64,000 nt of DNA, from NCBI GenBank assembly GCA_026545765.1, contig CM048841.1:69314217-69378216 (forward strand), given 5' to 3'. Shown in pieces: positions 22,701-34,113 of the stretch. A program made the translations under genes and the position numbers. The notes below the pieces were generated by a model that worked only from the letters and a program-made list of their open reading frames with translations, had not been told where the DNA came from and did not search any database. Every line of letters begins with the position of its first letter. Position 1 is the stretch's first letter. Origin of the DNA: Plantago major. Its lineage: Eukaryota; Streptophyta; Magnoliopsida; Lamiales; Plantaginaceae.

Positions 22701-23607
22701 CCGATCCTTCACTTCTTTAGCCAATTTTGTGAATTTTTTTTTTAAATGCGGTGCCAGAGCAGTTTTGTGAGTTTAGTGGAAAAGAAAAGCGTTGAGTCTG
22801 TTTGTTTTTTTGGGGGGTGGGGGTGGGTGGGTGGCTTGGGCCATGCCAATGCATTGGTTCGGGATATATGTTGGTCATTCCTTTGTTCAAAAACCACTTG
22901 GTCAATATATTGACTAGAATGCATTTGCACTTTTTCAGGTAGCATTAGCGCAGGTAGATGAATCTTCAAGTGTGCGAAAGAATCTTTTGGATGAAGATCG
23001 TGTATATGATTCGAAACCATCTACAACAACAGTTGATTCTAATGCAACACCAAAAAAGTCGACTGCAAGTATTGCTGCTGAGGTAGCAGACAAGCTTACA
23101 GCTTCAAGTTCTTCGCAGTTTATTATGTCGGCCGTGCTTTCGACATTTGCAGCTCAAGAAGCCAAAGGTGTTGGACTTATGAAACCTTCAACACCATCCA
23201 CTTCCTCCATGTCGAATTCTGAAAACCGGTTACCCGGTTCGGATGCTAGTTCTTTCATGCCACAACAAAACAATAATTCCCAAAATAACCCTTATCATCA
23301 AACTACCGTGCCTCAACCTTCAATGCAAGGACAGATTCCCAACTCACAAGCCATTTATCATTCAGTCCCGAATCCTCCCCTTCAATATATGCAGCAATAC
23401 GATTATGCTAGCATGCCTACTTTTCCACATGGCCCTCCACCATATATGGTAAGCCAAATGGTACCTATGGGCCAGCAACCAGCTCAGATGACACAGCAGC
23501 AACAATATACAGTGCATCAACAGCAAACACTTGCACCACCCGGTTTTCGTCCTCATGCACCTTCTCAACCACCTGGGATGGTATATTATCCATACCAGTC
23601 ACAGTGA
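19768..23607 (+). CDS. CID-domain protein, RPRD1/CREPT-like (plant ENTH/VHS-type family), complete
   Basis: Seven coding exons join in frame: 19768-19843, 20689-20936, 21574-21729, 21812-21968, 22070-22212, 22315-22350 and 22939-23607, giving 494 residues. The CID (residues about 1-135) binds the phosphorylated C-terminal tail of RNA polymerase II in this family and links transcription with RNA processing. Visible blocks are ILQDKLSKLNSTQQCIE, LSHWCIFHRGKAEQVV, LLYLANDILQNSKRNGNEF and VSRLVEIWEQRKVFG. Residues about 195-290 form a coiled coil (LANELEEQENLLKQCVDKL), as in the RPRD/CREPT dimerisation region. The C-terminus is rich in Q, P, S and Y with MVPMGQQPAQMTQQQQ. All junctions are GT-AG. 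The ATG at 19768 fits the family start MNS.F.E.IL.DKL. No break was seen. Confidence 0.92.
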
Positions 23608-24895
23608 TGCGCTTACATTTGTTCTGTTTTTCACAAACAACAGTTAGAGACTCGGGATTTGTTTTTTCAGTGAGTAATCAATCATACAGGTATGCACATT
23701 GATAGTTGGGCACGCGAAGCATTTTCGTTGTTGATTTCAAGGTTATAAATTCTCTGTTAGTTTACAGATGAATGTCTTCTTTCCTGTGCTTTAGTGATGC
23801 AACTGTAAGTTAATGGTTCAGAAGAGCTGAGAATTTTGTAGAACTGCAGAAACTAGATTTTACCGCAATAGTGTTCACTCAGAATTTACTGCAGATTTTA
23901 ATTTATACAAGGTTTATACATTCCTTTTCTTGGCCTGAACAGATTTAAATGCTCGAGGAAGAAGTATCACATACGTATATCTTCTTTTGCAATGTAGCAG
24001 TAGTGATTTTTGTTTCCCAAGTGGGATGTTTGAGTTCCGGAACTTACAGTATGCTGGATGACTAACTTTTTGGACCAAGAGAGATACAGATGAAGTGAGA
24101 CACGCATTAGGTAGCACCAACTCTGAAGACCATCTTTATCCATGGCAGAGATTCTGACTTTTGAAGGCTGAAACCTTAAAATCAGACCCATGTATATACA
24201 ACATGAACTATCTGGCGGTGTTGATTCAACCACATGATATCAAGTTTTCCCATACTATTGCTCCGTAGCACACTTGATAGTTTCAGTTGTTGCACCACAT
24301 AATCACCCACTCTACACAAAAATATGTTCCCTTTCCCCCTTGATGTAGTGGAGTTTCTGCAAGTGTACGTAACATTTTATGTCCCTTTGATGATGTCTTA
24401 AAGGACGATTAATAGTGCTTACAGGTAAAAGATGTTTCAAAGAAATTAAAAAGAAACACCTGGACAACTCGAACTGTTGCTTGTTGGTACTGAGTGCAAG
24501 CGGTTAATTTATGAGAACAGATTTTGATTTGCAGATTATAAGCGTACCTTTTTTGAACTCAACTTGTGTTTTTGATATGTTAGATGAGTTTAGAATGTGT
24601 CAATGACGGCTATATACGAAGAGCAATTTCGGAAGACGACTCATTGTATTTTGTAGGAGTAGGAATATGGGGCGTGGAACCGTCGTCTGGCAGAATATGC
24701 AAGGTAATTCTATGTGTACTATAAGCTTTGTGCATCTAGATGCGTTTCTTTATGGAGCATAGGAAATTAAAGAAATGGGAAATATAACATTACTGACTGC
24801 TGTTGAGAAACACCATTATATCTTACAGAATCAAAGATTGATTGCTTTGATCAAGAAACAGGGGAGACTAACTTAATTAAAGCTGACTGAAATTG
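23608..24895. other. 3' UTR of the CID gene and spacer
   Basis: The first several hundred bases are likely 3' UTR. No further gene is convincing here. The open frames on the minus strand near 23914-24233 lack recognisable features. Confidence 0.45.
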
Positions 24896-25099
24896 CTAAT
24901 CCCTCTGGTTAGTCGGCATGAAGCTCCCGGGGTAAACTTTCTTGTTTCTCCTCTGCTTAATGTCATCAATAACTGCTTTCTTTGATGGACTTCCATCCTC
25001 GATTCTGACCTTGGTCTCTTTGATTTGCTGCTTGAGGTTCTGTTCCTGCCGTTTCTGTTGAATGTACGCATAGGCATAGCTTGCTCCTAATGAAGACAT
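24896..25099 (-). CDS. Small conserved plant protein of unknown function, copy 1
   Basis: A single-exon frame of 67 residues. It begins MSSLGASYAYAYIQQKRQEQ, is rich in K, Q and R (residues 13-30 probably helical), and ends in KKVYPGSFMP. I do not recognise a named family. It is credible because a diverged copy at 32816-33004 keeps GASYA...V/IQQKRQ..LKQ, the spacing and the KVYP end, while the DNA around it differs, and because both copies share an upstream TATA region. No signal peptide or membrane segment is seen. Its function is unknown. Confidence 0.7.
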   Translation of the reverse strand: MSSLGASYAYAYIQQKRQEQNLKQQIKETKVRIEDGSPSKKAVIDDIKQRRNKKVYPGSFMPTNQRD

Positions 25100-25187
25100 A
25101 TTGCAGTCTGTTTGGTCTGTTAAATTTAGGAAGAATGTAGAAGATATGGTTAGCTTAGCTTAAATTAAATGGTGGTACGCTGGATGA

Positions 25188-25195
25188 ATTTATAA
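25188..25195 (-). promoter_or_regulatory. TATA box of small gene copy 1
   Basis: TATAAAT on the minus strand within GCTTATAAATTCATCC, about 90 bases upstream of the ATG. The same GC-TATAAATTCATCC block stands upstream of copy 2. Confidence 0.65.
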
Positions 25196-25199
25196 GCAG

Positions 25200-25836
25200 A
25201 ATTGTTGTTCCTTTACTTTCGGCCTCAGTGATGAAACAGTCACTAAATTATATGGATTTATTAATGCCGCAAGGCTTGTTGGATGGATGCATAAATCTGG
25301 CTGTTTAGAACACAGATGAGTATTATGTGGGGTTGAAAAATATGCATGCTTTTAAAAGCGACTTCTTTAAAAAGTGGCTGTGCCATTATATATATTATTG
25401 TGTTGATTGTTTCGTGGATAATCAGTTTGCTTTCTGAGACTTTAAACTATGGGAGATTTGATGGTATTTCTTTAGTTTCATACTACCACTACTATGTTTT
25501 GATAGAATTCTATCTCATCTAAAAACTCGAATTTGTAGAGAGGTATATTTTACTCCCCGCACTCGTGTCCGATTTCAACCTCTTTGGAGAGGCCATTCGA
25601 GTGGAAATTTATATATGGGGCGGAGATTGTCTCCGCGGAGATTGTCTCCATCTCATCTAAAAGCTCGAACTTGTAGAGATGTGTGAAATCTAGTCATTTA
25701 TATTAATACTCCAATATGTTTAAGTTTTGCCGAAGTCTTGGAAAAGGGAAGATTTTCCACAAAAATAGGAAAGTCGGGTTTTTTGTGGTTTTTGGGTTTT
25801 AGCGGCCTGACCGGCCGAGTTTCTTAAAAAACCGCC
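25200..25836. other. Spacer with a short duplicated segment
   Basis: CTCATCTAAAAACTCGAA..TTGTAGAGA occurs at about 25513 and again at about 25651. CGGAGATTGTCTCCG is repeated near 25622-25650. No gene was seen. Confidence 0.4.
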
Positions 25837-26272
25837 GAGACATTTCCGATTTTGGTACTCCAGAGTGGCCGCGTCCAATTTAGGTACTATTTATCAATAA
25901 ATATTTACGATTAAAGTACTAATTGTAAATTAGATGGTGGGTGTGCAAATCAGTATCAAGTTACAATTAAACTAACTTCACTTTCACGTGAATTCTATCA
26001 ATTGAAAGTCGATTGAAACAAAATTGATAAAAAAGCCTACAAAAAAGAATCTGCCGAGGAAGAATCTGACGCTTGTGAGTGGGACGAAGTCCACGATATC
26101 TTGCGAACGATCAATTTTCTATGTCTATCTTTTGGCGTTTAACATTCGCTCGCACGTGAATGCGATGGTGCACCTCATAAATTCAATTAGTACCTAAATT
26201 GTACATAGTTATTGATAATTAGTACCTAAATTGGACTCGACCACTCTAGAGTACCAAAATCGAAAATGTCTC
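25837..26272. mobile_element. MITE with long terminal inverted repeats
   Basis: The left arm (25837-25905) and the right arm (26206-26272) are inverse copies over about 65 bases, including GAGACATTT, GATTTTGGTACTC and CCAATTTAGGTACTA. The interior is 300 bases without coding sequence. No target duplication was identified, so its superfamily (Mutator-like or hAT-like) is open. Confidence 0.65.
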
Positions 26273-26329
26273 ATACTGGAGTACCAAAAATGGATTTTAC
26301 TCCACATTTTCGTCATGCTTTTAATAGAT

Positions 26330-27740
26330 TATGTTATGGTTTTTAGGTTGTTAGCATTGAAAGTTTTAGTTACAGTTTTAACGTATTTTACTAATGTTTT
26401 AAGAGATGATGGGATAGTTTTAATGAGTTAGTATTGTATGTTTTCAATTGTAATTTTAACCTCTTTTGTTAATTTTTAAGAGAGGTGTGATGGTTTTAAG
26501 GAGCTACATGATAGTAAGATGGTTTGTTATAGTTTTACGGGACAATCTAATATTATTAAACCATCATTAAACAAGTCTAAAAGTTTCAGGGATGTCATTA
26601 AAACATCAATAAACAAGTTTAAAATAGGCTACTTGAGACATCTGACATACAATTATGAAACATTCAGTAATTCAAAGTTTTTAAAACATCTATTCTCATA
26701 GGAAATTTTTTTACAATAAACATCCATTCCGTGCTTTTTATACAAATGCAAACTAAGTTGTTAAAATAGGTTTTTATCCGATTAAACTTGTTGGTGAACT
26801 TCGACTTCCTGCCTTTTTGTTGCTTGTGCTTGTTGCTTCAATAATGCAATGATACATTTGAGAAACCTATCATCAAACTCGATGTCATCGTCATTACCTA
26901 CTTAAAACATTTACTAACTGGGTTAAAACCATAACAACTCTAATTATTAAAACAATCACATTGTTGCTTAAAAAAAAAGGAACATGCAAAACAAGCAAAA
27001 ACTAGTAAAATTGATGCTTAAAACCATATAAGTGCCTCTTAAAACTATAATAATGCCTTTTAAAACTATAACAAAGCAGGAATATACAACAGAAGCTAAA
27101 AACAATAACATTGATACTTAAAACCATAGCAGTGTATTGTAAAACTATAACAATGCCTCTTAAAACTACAACAAAGCATTTACAAACAATCAAATCATAA
27201 ATATTTTATCACAAGTCAAAAAGTATGTTGATGCTTAAAACTACAACAATAGGTCTTAAAACTATAGCATATGCGCTAAAAATAATAACAGTAATAAATA
27301 TTCAACAATAGCTAAAAATAGTAACATTGAAGCTTAAAATCATAACAATGCATCTTAAAATTATAACAATGCCTCTTAAAACTAGCAAAGCAGAGACATG
27401 CAATACAAGCTAAAAACAGTAACATTGATGCTTAAATTCATAACAGTGCATCTTAAAACTATAACAAAGCGAAAACATGCAACACAAGCTAAAAACAGTA
27501 AATTGATGCTTAAATCTATAATAGTGCCTCTTAAAATTATAACAATAACTTTTAAAACTATAACAAAACATCTGCAAAAAATCAATTCATAAATATTTCA
27601 TCAGAAGCTAAAAACACTAACGTTGCCGCTGCTTAAAACTATAACATATGCGCTAAAACAATAACGGACAAAAACATTCAACGCAAGCTAAAAACGTAAC
27701 CATGATGCTTAATACTATAACACTAGCTATTAAAACCATA
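26330..27740. repeat. Two minisatellite arrays in opposite orientation
   Basis: The left array (about 26330-26700) is built on GTTTTAA/AGTTTTA units. The right array (about 26890-27740) has some 40 units of about 20 bases on the inverse core CTTAAAACTATAACAATGC, with ACA.GCTAAAAACA.TAACATTGATG as a higher-order unit of roughly 100 bases. The arms may be the ends of a decayed foldback or Mutator-like transposon. No transposase was found between them. Confidence 0.7.
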
Positions 27741-27951
27741 ACAATCGAAACTAGCACCATTTTCGTTATGAATAACATTTCCAACACTAACACAAAACTA
27801 AGGCATATTATAACAACTTCTTCGAGCAGACATGAAATCAGATTGCGAAAACCCAAATAATTAATCAAAGATAACAGGCACATGCAATCAGCAAACCACC
27901 GATTCAATTCACCCCCAATGTTTGACAAAACCAAAATCATCATTCAATTCA

Positions 27952-28045
27952 TTACTCTCTCTCTCTCCCTCTCTCCCTCCCTCCCTCCTCCATAACAATC
28001 TTCTTCTTCTTCTTCTTCCTCCTCCTCCTCCTCCTCCTTTCTCTC
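27952..28045. repeat. CT-rich microsatellites
   Basis: (CT)n, (CCCT)n, (CTT)n and (CCT)n runs follow one another. Confidence 0.9.
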
Positions 28046-28770
28046 TACCTGGAAACAAACAAACAAGACGTCACTCAGGCAATCCTTCCAATCACGAAGA
28101 ATAATCCACGGTTCGTTCTCATCACTCTCGAAATCCTCTCAGAAGACACATCCAATCTCTTTTCGATCACACCAATTTGGACCCTAAACTTTGTAATTTC
28201 GTTGCCGAAACGAATGATTTCGGACCGGAATCCAATTCCTGGGCAGGAATGCTGCCGGAGATAATTGAGCGTGTGGAAGCGAGTGAGGATCAATGGCCGC
28301 AGAGGCAGAATGTCATCTCCTGCGCCTGTGTCTGCAAGCGCTAGCGAGATCAGAGGAGAGATCTGGTGGTGGATTGTAGAAAGAGAGAGAGTGGGGTGTG
28401 GTGTAGAGAGAGAAAGATGGTTGAGTGGTATGGATTTTATGAGAGATTGTGTTGTTTATTTGTAGTATTTATATAAAATGTATTGATCGGTTTGTAATGT
28501 TTCTAACCGGTTCTTTATTGTGAAAATCGAATTTTCCTAATCTATAGGAAATATCTATCTTTTTACTATACTTACTGGTAAGTTTTACATTATTACTTAG
28601 ATCCTGTTCTGTTTTACTCGCAAGAATTTGGCTTTTTACAAGTCGTAGTATCCATTTCTTTTATAAATTAGACACAGTGATACACATGGAAAATTTATTC
28701 CATATGATTTTAAAGTATAAATACATAACACATGCAGTAGTATCTATTTACTTATACGCTCGCAGTTGAA
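28046..28770. other. Spacer
   Basis: GA-rich sequence at 28370-28420. Short open frames are present on both strands but show no recognisable domain. No gene was called. Confidence 0.4.
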
Positions 28771-28771
28771 C

Positions 28772-30185
28772 TTTAAATTTTTTTTTACACTAAAACCTTT
28801 TAGGTTCATTTGAGTGTACACTATAACATTTTATTTTTTGCATTTTACACCAAAAAGTTTATAAAAAATTTGACTTTACACAAATGTTGGATGGCCGTTA
28901 AGTTACAGTTAACTTATTTTTAAATTACACCAAAATCTTTGAAATAACTTGTACTCGCCACCAGAACCTTTCTATATAATAATAATTATTTTTTTTTGAA
29001 AATTTTAAAATTTTATTCCAACCAAAAGAACACCAGAAGTGTTCAGGAAAACAAGAATTACAATGCGAGTCACAGACCAACAACGACACTTTACTTTACA
29101 ACCACAGAAGCTAAACAACAAACCTCATATCCCATATAATATTGTTCTTGTTGTTGTTGTCGTCGTCGTTATTGTTATTATAGTTGTTATTGTTATTGTT
29201 ATGCATTAAACTTAATTCCAAAATAAATATCACTTGAGACAATATTAACGAGCATCTATCAAACTTAAAAGAGAATGATCAACTCTTATCACTCACTCCA
29301 TAAACTGATAAACTAGTGTATGTTGTCTACCAAACACAGTTTCTTCCTTTGTTTGCTAAATATAACAATAATTTTCTTTTATGATAAATATAACAATAAT
29401 TTTTTTTTATGATAAATATAACAATAAGATACTGCATAATTATCTGGTGAATGTCAAATTCCAGAGTACACGGGTAATGCATGACAAAATTTATTAGTAC
29501 ATTATTTGGCGTACATATGTTTTTTTCTATCTATAAAACTAAGTGAACTCTCTTAACATTCCATCTCTCCTAGTTGCTTTGATAAAAATATTAAAAAAAA
29601 AAGTCTCCAAAAATATATGCTCGTTCCACATATATGAGTAGCTTTGTGTCGTTTTTTAGATCCAAGTGCAGGAAGATACACAATTGACAGAGGCACATAT
29701 GTAGTGCTTTAAATCTCTACACTGAACTAACAAATTCTATGAAGAATTTGATTGTAAAAAGTAAAAAAGTCACGGCGAATATGATGCATAATCTTTTTGC
29801 TGATGAACGTGAATCGAATGCTATTTTACCTTAATTTCTAAGTAATCGCCAGAGTCGCTTTGATTGAACGAAAACGAGAAGTGAAAGATTGCATCTTGAG
29901 GAGAATTGTCAAAGTGTGGAAGAATTAAGTAATTGGAGATATCAGGTTACACTGTAGGATATGTCAATCTTGTGTGATTTAAAAAACTTGAAAAAGATTT
30001 TGGTATCGGTTGCAAATTTTTGAAAAGGTTTTGGTGTGATTTAAAATACAAACTTAACGACCGTTAATTTTTAGTGTAACATTAAAATTTTACTAAACGT
30101 TTTAGTGTGAAATGTAAAAAAATAAAGATTGTGGGGTAAGTTAAAAAACGGGCAAAAGTTATTAATGTAAAAAATAATTTTCCCT
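28772..30185. mobile_element. Long-terminal-inverted-repeat element, non-autonomous
   Basis: The left part (about 28772-28975) is the inverse of the right part (about 29985-30185) with many mismatches: TTTACACTAAAACCTTTTAGG, GCATTTTACACCAAAA, GGCCGTTAAGTT and ACACCAAAATCTTT all have inverted partners. The interior has a (TTG/TCG)n microsatellite at 29147-29205 and no transposase. It is Mutator-like by architecture; the target duplication was not identified. Confidence 0.55.
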
Positions 30186-31183
30186 TTTTATTATAGTGCT
30201 CCATATACTTTGCTCAAAACTAAGTTGACTGAACTCGAGCCTTCTTACAAATTGCTCACAGGACACAGAACAACTTTTTTTTCTTTTTAAATTAAAGAGC
30301 AGCGCTCTGGATTATATTAAACACAATGAGGGGGTTTGAAGTTCCCCACATACAATTCGGCCTTGAAGGGCGAGAGGTTACACAAAATACTATAGAATAA
30401 CAAATTGCTCGCGAACAACTTGATGCATTAATAACGTAATGTATTTGTTCAAGAACAACTTAATTCATTAACAACGCTATGTGATGCTATAACGATTCTT
30501 GATTTTGTGATAAGTTGAACATCAGAACTATATGGTGGAGCACAATAGTATATATAGAACGTGCATTTTTATTGTGTTCAGCTTCAGCCAAATATGTAAC
30601 TTAATGGCATTACAATCCTTATCCTTAAAAGAACCGACCATAAAGAATAAGGTCCTAGACTCATAGTGAAAGAAGTGCACAAGCTCCCATTAACCTCTGT
30701 CGCATTATAATCAATTTGTGCATGCCAGATGTATTATGCTGCTAACTTTCATAGTGCAATAATGCTCGAGTATTTTTGAAAGTATTGAAGCAAAACTATG
30801 TTTTATGGCGGTGAAATTCTCGGAAAGTCCTAATTTTTCTGAATATGTCAAAATTCCATATTTTTTCAACACAAATGTTTGAAATGCTCATATATTTCAC
30901 TCTAATGTAATGTGATATTTCCTATCGTGTAGGAAGAGCAGGCCTTTTACGAGACTTGCTCCTTACATTTTGAACTAATGGGAATTTCGTTTATTTGGAA
31001 TTTCACATTTACTCGGGGGTGATTGTGTAAATTTCCCTAAATAAAAAAGAAGCATTAATTTGTCAATTTCCCTAGTTAAAAAGAAGCATATAACAACTAG
31101 GAATAAAGGGAGAGGAAAAATCTAACAAAATCAATTAGGACATAGTTGTTTAAGTTACTTGTGGGCAAAAGGCCTAGAGATAA
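30186..31183. other. AT-rich spacer
   Basis: No gene was seen. A purine/pyrimidine-rich segment at 30275-30300 and assorted short open frames have no recognisable features. Confidence 0.4.
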
Positions 31184-31192
31184 TAAAAAATA

Positions 31193-32201
31193 GGGAAAAT
31201 TACACTGGCTCTCCCTAATAAAGTGGCCCAAATCATCGTAGCCCCTAACATCTCAACAATAACACATGAGGACAAGTTTCATAAATTAATAACAAGATGG
31301 TCCAAAAGTCAACTCAAATTTCCTTGGTGGTAGTCCGGAAATGACGTGGACGGTGGTTTTGCTGATTTGGCAAACCACTAGGCGGTTTTAGGCCTTTCTA
31401 ATTTATTTTCTTAAATTCTTTTTAATTAATTAATTATTATACAATAGACCTATGTAATTAAACTTTCAAATAACTTGCCTTTTATTATAAACTTTCATTT
31501 CTTTATAAAATGACCCCAAATAATTTTTTAGATCACTCCCGAACTCTTCTTCTATTGCAAACTTATCCCCAAAAAAATTGTAAAATAACCCCTTAAGAAT
31601 TTCTAATTTTCAAATGAAAACCCAAAAATGCAATCTCCATTGGAGGTTCATTTCAAGCTTCAAATGGGTCTCAAATGCACACACTTTAGAGCTCCATTAA
31701 ATCTCCAATCGGAGCTCAAAAAAGCCCCAATCGACTTTTCAATGGAGTCCGGAAAAGCTCTCATTGAGTCAGATGATACCGAGAAGTTGCAATTCTGACT
31801 CCGCTTGGAGTCGCTTCCGAGCTTCGTCGGAGCTTCAATGGAGCTCCAATCGGAGCTCTAATGGCAGTGCATTAGGTTTGGTGGTGGTTGTTGATTGGAG
31901 CTGGTGGGTTATGGTGGTTGGTGGGGTTGAAGAAGAAATAGAAAGGGAAGGGAGGAAGAAGAAGAAGAAGAAGAAGAAGAACGGTGTTGTTTTTAATTTG
32001 TCTTTTCAATATTAAGTTTTTCCTTTTTATTTTAATTTTTCAAATTTCTTTTTACACCTGTACTAAAAAATTCCAACTAGGAAGGTGGTTTTTATCTTGT
32101 CAATAGGAAAATAAGTTTTTGGACTAATATGTTATTGTTGAATTGTCAGGGACTACGATGTTATTACGAAATTTATTAGGGGGTCAAAATGTAATTCACC
32201 C
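31193..32201. mobile_element. Mutator-like non-autonomous element with 9-bp target duplication
   Basis: Flanked by a perfect 9-bp duplication TAAAAAATA (31184-31192 and 32202-32210). The ends are inverse over about 75 bases (GGGAAAATTACA at the left, TGTAATTCACCC at the right; CCCTAATAAA, CATCGTAG.CCCT and TCAACAATAACA.AT in both). The middle (about 31620-31990) has higher GC, repeated CCAATCGGAGCTC and a (GAA)n run, unlike the rest. It may be a captured fragment (Pack-MULE style), but no source gene was recognised. Confidence 0.8.
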
Positions 32202-32213
32202 TAAAAAATACTA

Positions 32214-32463
32214 CTCCCTTCGCCCCGGAGAACTTCATATATTAGGGTTAGCGTGCAGTTTTATGCGAAAAGTTAAAGTAATGATAGAATATATAAAATG
32301 TGGGAAAAAGTGTACTTTTAGTGGCAAAAGTTGTAATTTGAGTGTAAAGATAAGATTATTTATTATTTGTTGGGTGTGGGGTAGTTTCTTTTTTTGATAA
32401 TGTATGAAGTTTTGTGGAACGATTAAAAATGACAAATGTATGAAGTTCTGCGGGACGGAGGAA
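32214..32463. mobile_element. Stowaway-type MITE beside the Mutator-like element
   Basis: The left end CTCCCTTCGCCCCGGAGAAC with CTTCATA pairs with the right end TATGAAGTTCTGCGGGACGG. TA lies at 32212-32213 and 32464-32465. It starts three bases after the target duplication of the preceding element. Confidence 0.75.
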
Positions 32464-32815
32464 TAGAGGGAGTCCTCATTATGGTGTTTAGTGTTTAATT
32501 ACTATCTAAAAGGTAGTAAGTTGCATCTGCTTATTATCCTGTTTTTGTACTTTCAATTTTCCATGCATTTTATATACTAATAATTACATACTATATTAAC
32601 TAATAGTCTACTACTATTTGACAGTTAAGGACAAACTAATATGAAAATGCATGATAAGCTGCTTATTATTACAAAACATTAGAACAGGATTGTTACAGGT
32701 TACAAGTTACAACTGATCAAATGAAAATGCATGTATATTACAGATTACAGACAGTGATTGCACACAAATCCGATGAACACGAGACAGGAACATATATGAA
32801 CTGTGAATGCTCCTG

Positions 32816-33004
32816 TTAATCTTTGATAGGTGTAACAAAGGCATCTGGGTAGACTTTGTTCCTATCGCACTTACTAGCATCAACAGCCATTTTGTCTGCA
32901 GAGCCATTTTTGGCTCTTCCGTCTTCCATCTTTTGCTTCAGCTTCTCCTTCTGCCTCTTCTGCTGCACGTGAACGTGCGCATAACTTGCTCCTACAGAAT
33001 ACAT
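32816..33004 (-). CDS. Small conserved plant protein of unknown function, copy 2
   Basis: A single-exon frame of 62 residues from the ATG at 33004-33002. It begins MYSVGASYAHVHVQQKRQKE, has a lysine-rich middle and ends KVYPDAFVTP. It is about half identical to the gene at 24896-25099 by eye, and the shared parts are the start (GASYA.V.VQQKRQ) and the KVYP end. Intervening DNA is unrelated, so the two are old tandem duplicates now separated by transposons. Function and location in the cell are unknown. Confidence 0.7.
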   Translation of the reverse strand: MYSVGASYAHVHVQQKRQKEKLKQKMEDGRAKNGSADKMAVDASKCDRNKVYPDAFVTPIKD

Positions 33005-33120
33005 TGTCAATTCAAGAATCTGTTAGTTAATGATTAAGTTTATAGAGAATGTTATTGTTTCTCCAGAACTAAGTTTTGTTAGATTTGTGTTTGTGATTGT
33101 AAATGGCGCGGTACGGGATG

Positions 33121-33128
33121 AATTTATA
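33121..33128 (-). promoter_or_regulatory. TATA box of small gene copy 2
   Basis: TATAAATTCATCC on the minus strand about 117 bases before the ATG, matching the block upstream of copy 1. Confidence 0.65.
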
Positions 33129-33466
33129 GCAGGGAGATTATTGCCTTTCTGATCATGCAGGCACTAAATTTACGGTTTATGTATATAAAATGTTAAATAC
33201 ATCTTTTTTAAGCCACTATTACACCTAAAGAATTTTGTGTGCATTATATGATGGTTAGTGCATTGTTGGATAGTAATGGTCTTAGCTGTCAGCTATCCTC
33301 TAGAGGGTTAAGGGCTTAAACTAATCAACTGTTTGTGAAGCAGAAATTAAGTTAGGTTTGTTTTGGTCTGTTCTGTCCTTAGAATAGAAGAGAAAAATTT
33401 CAGAAGCTAAAACTTGGAGCTAAATGCTAATGTACATGCTAAATTAACGTTTGCTTGATATGTTCT

Positions 33467-33847
33467 TGTTGAGATTCAACAATCAATCTCTTCGAATCAA
33501 ACAATCGATCAAACAACAACAAAGACTATCTCTAATCTTCTATCTTCAACAATTTACAGAAGAATCTAGAGAATAATTGTGCAAAGGAAACAAGATGAAA
33601 CTGCTTTACAGAAACTGAGAAACAACTGAATTTGATCAATCGATCTTTTGAAGATGATAACTGCCTCTTTTCTTGAAGAAGAAGAAAACAGAATGAAAGC
33701 AGAAGAAGAATGTGTATTGCTCGTTTTCTGTTTTTCCCTCTTCTTATAGAAACCATCAAAGTTGTTTTAATCTCAGCCCTTCATCAATCTTGATTTGATC
33801 CTGACCATCCATCAGTTAGTTACCCTGTTTGAGTTACAATTCCAACA
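33467..33847 (-). repeat. 3' LTR of the Copia element (shortened)
   Basis: 381 bases, TGTTGAGATTC to TCCAACA on the plus strand. Compared with the other LTR it lacks about 139 bases after CAAACAACAACAAA. The remaining parts are nearly identical. Confidence 0.9.
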
Positions 33848-34113
33848 ATCTCCACCTTAGCTCAAACTCCATAGCTCTTCTCTCCCTTTAATGTTCTTTA
33901 CTCGGTAGAACAATCAACCATTCAAGCTCCCTTCAGGCTAGAGCATGCCTCACTGCATCTGTTAACACAACAACTATGCAGAATTCCTCACATTAATCAG
34001 CTCTGCACAGTGAAGAAACTTAGCAGCTGACAATGGTTTTGTAAATGAGTCTGCAGCATTTTCTGTAGTATGAACCTTTTCTACTTTGATTAATCCTCCA
34101 TCAATGATGTCCC

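Noticed and set aside
27922..28104. 60-codon open frame rich in S, L and P
   Set aside because: Translation of CT-rich microsatellites.
31764..32015. 83-codon open frame ending in polylysine
   Set aside because: Inside a Mutator-like element; the tail is a (GAA)n microsatellite. Kept only as a possible captured fragment.
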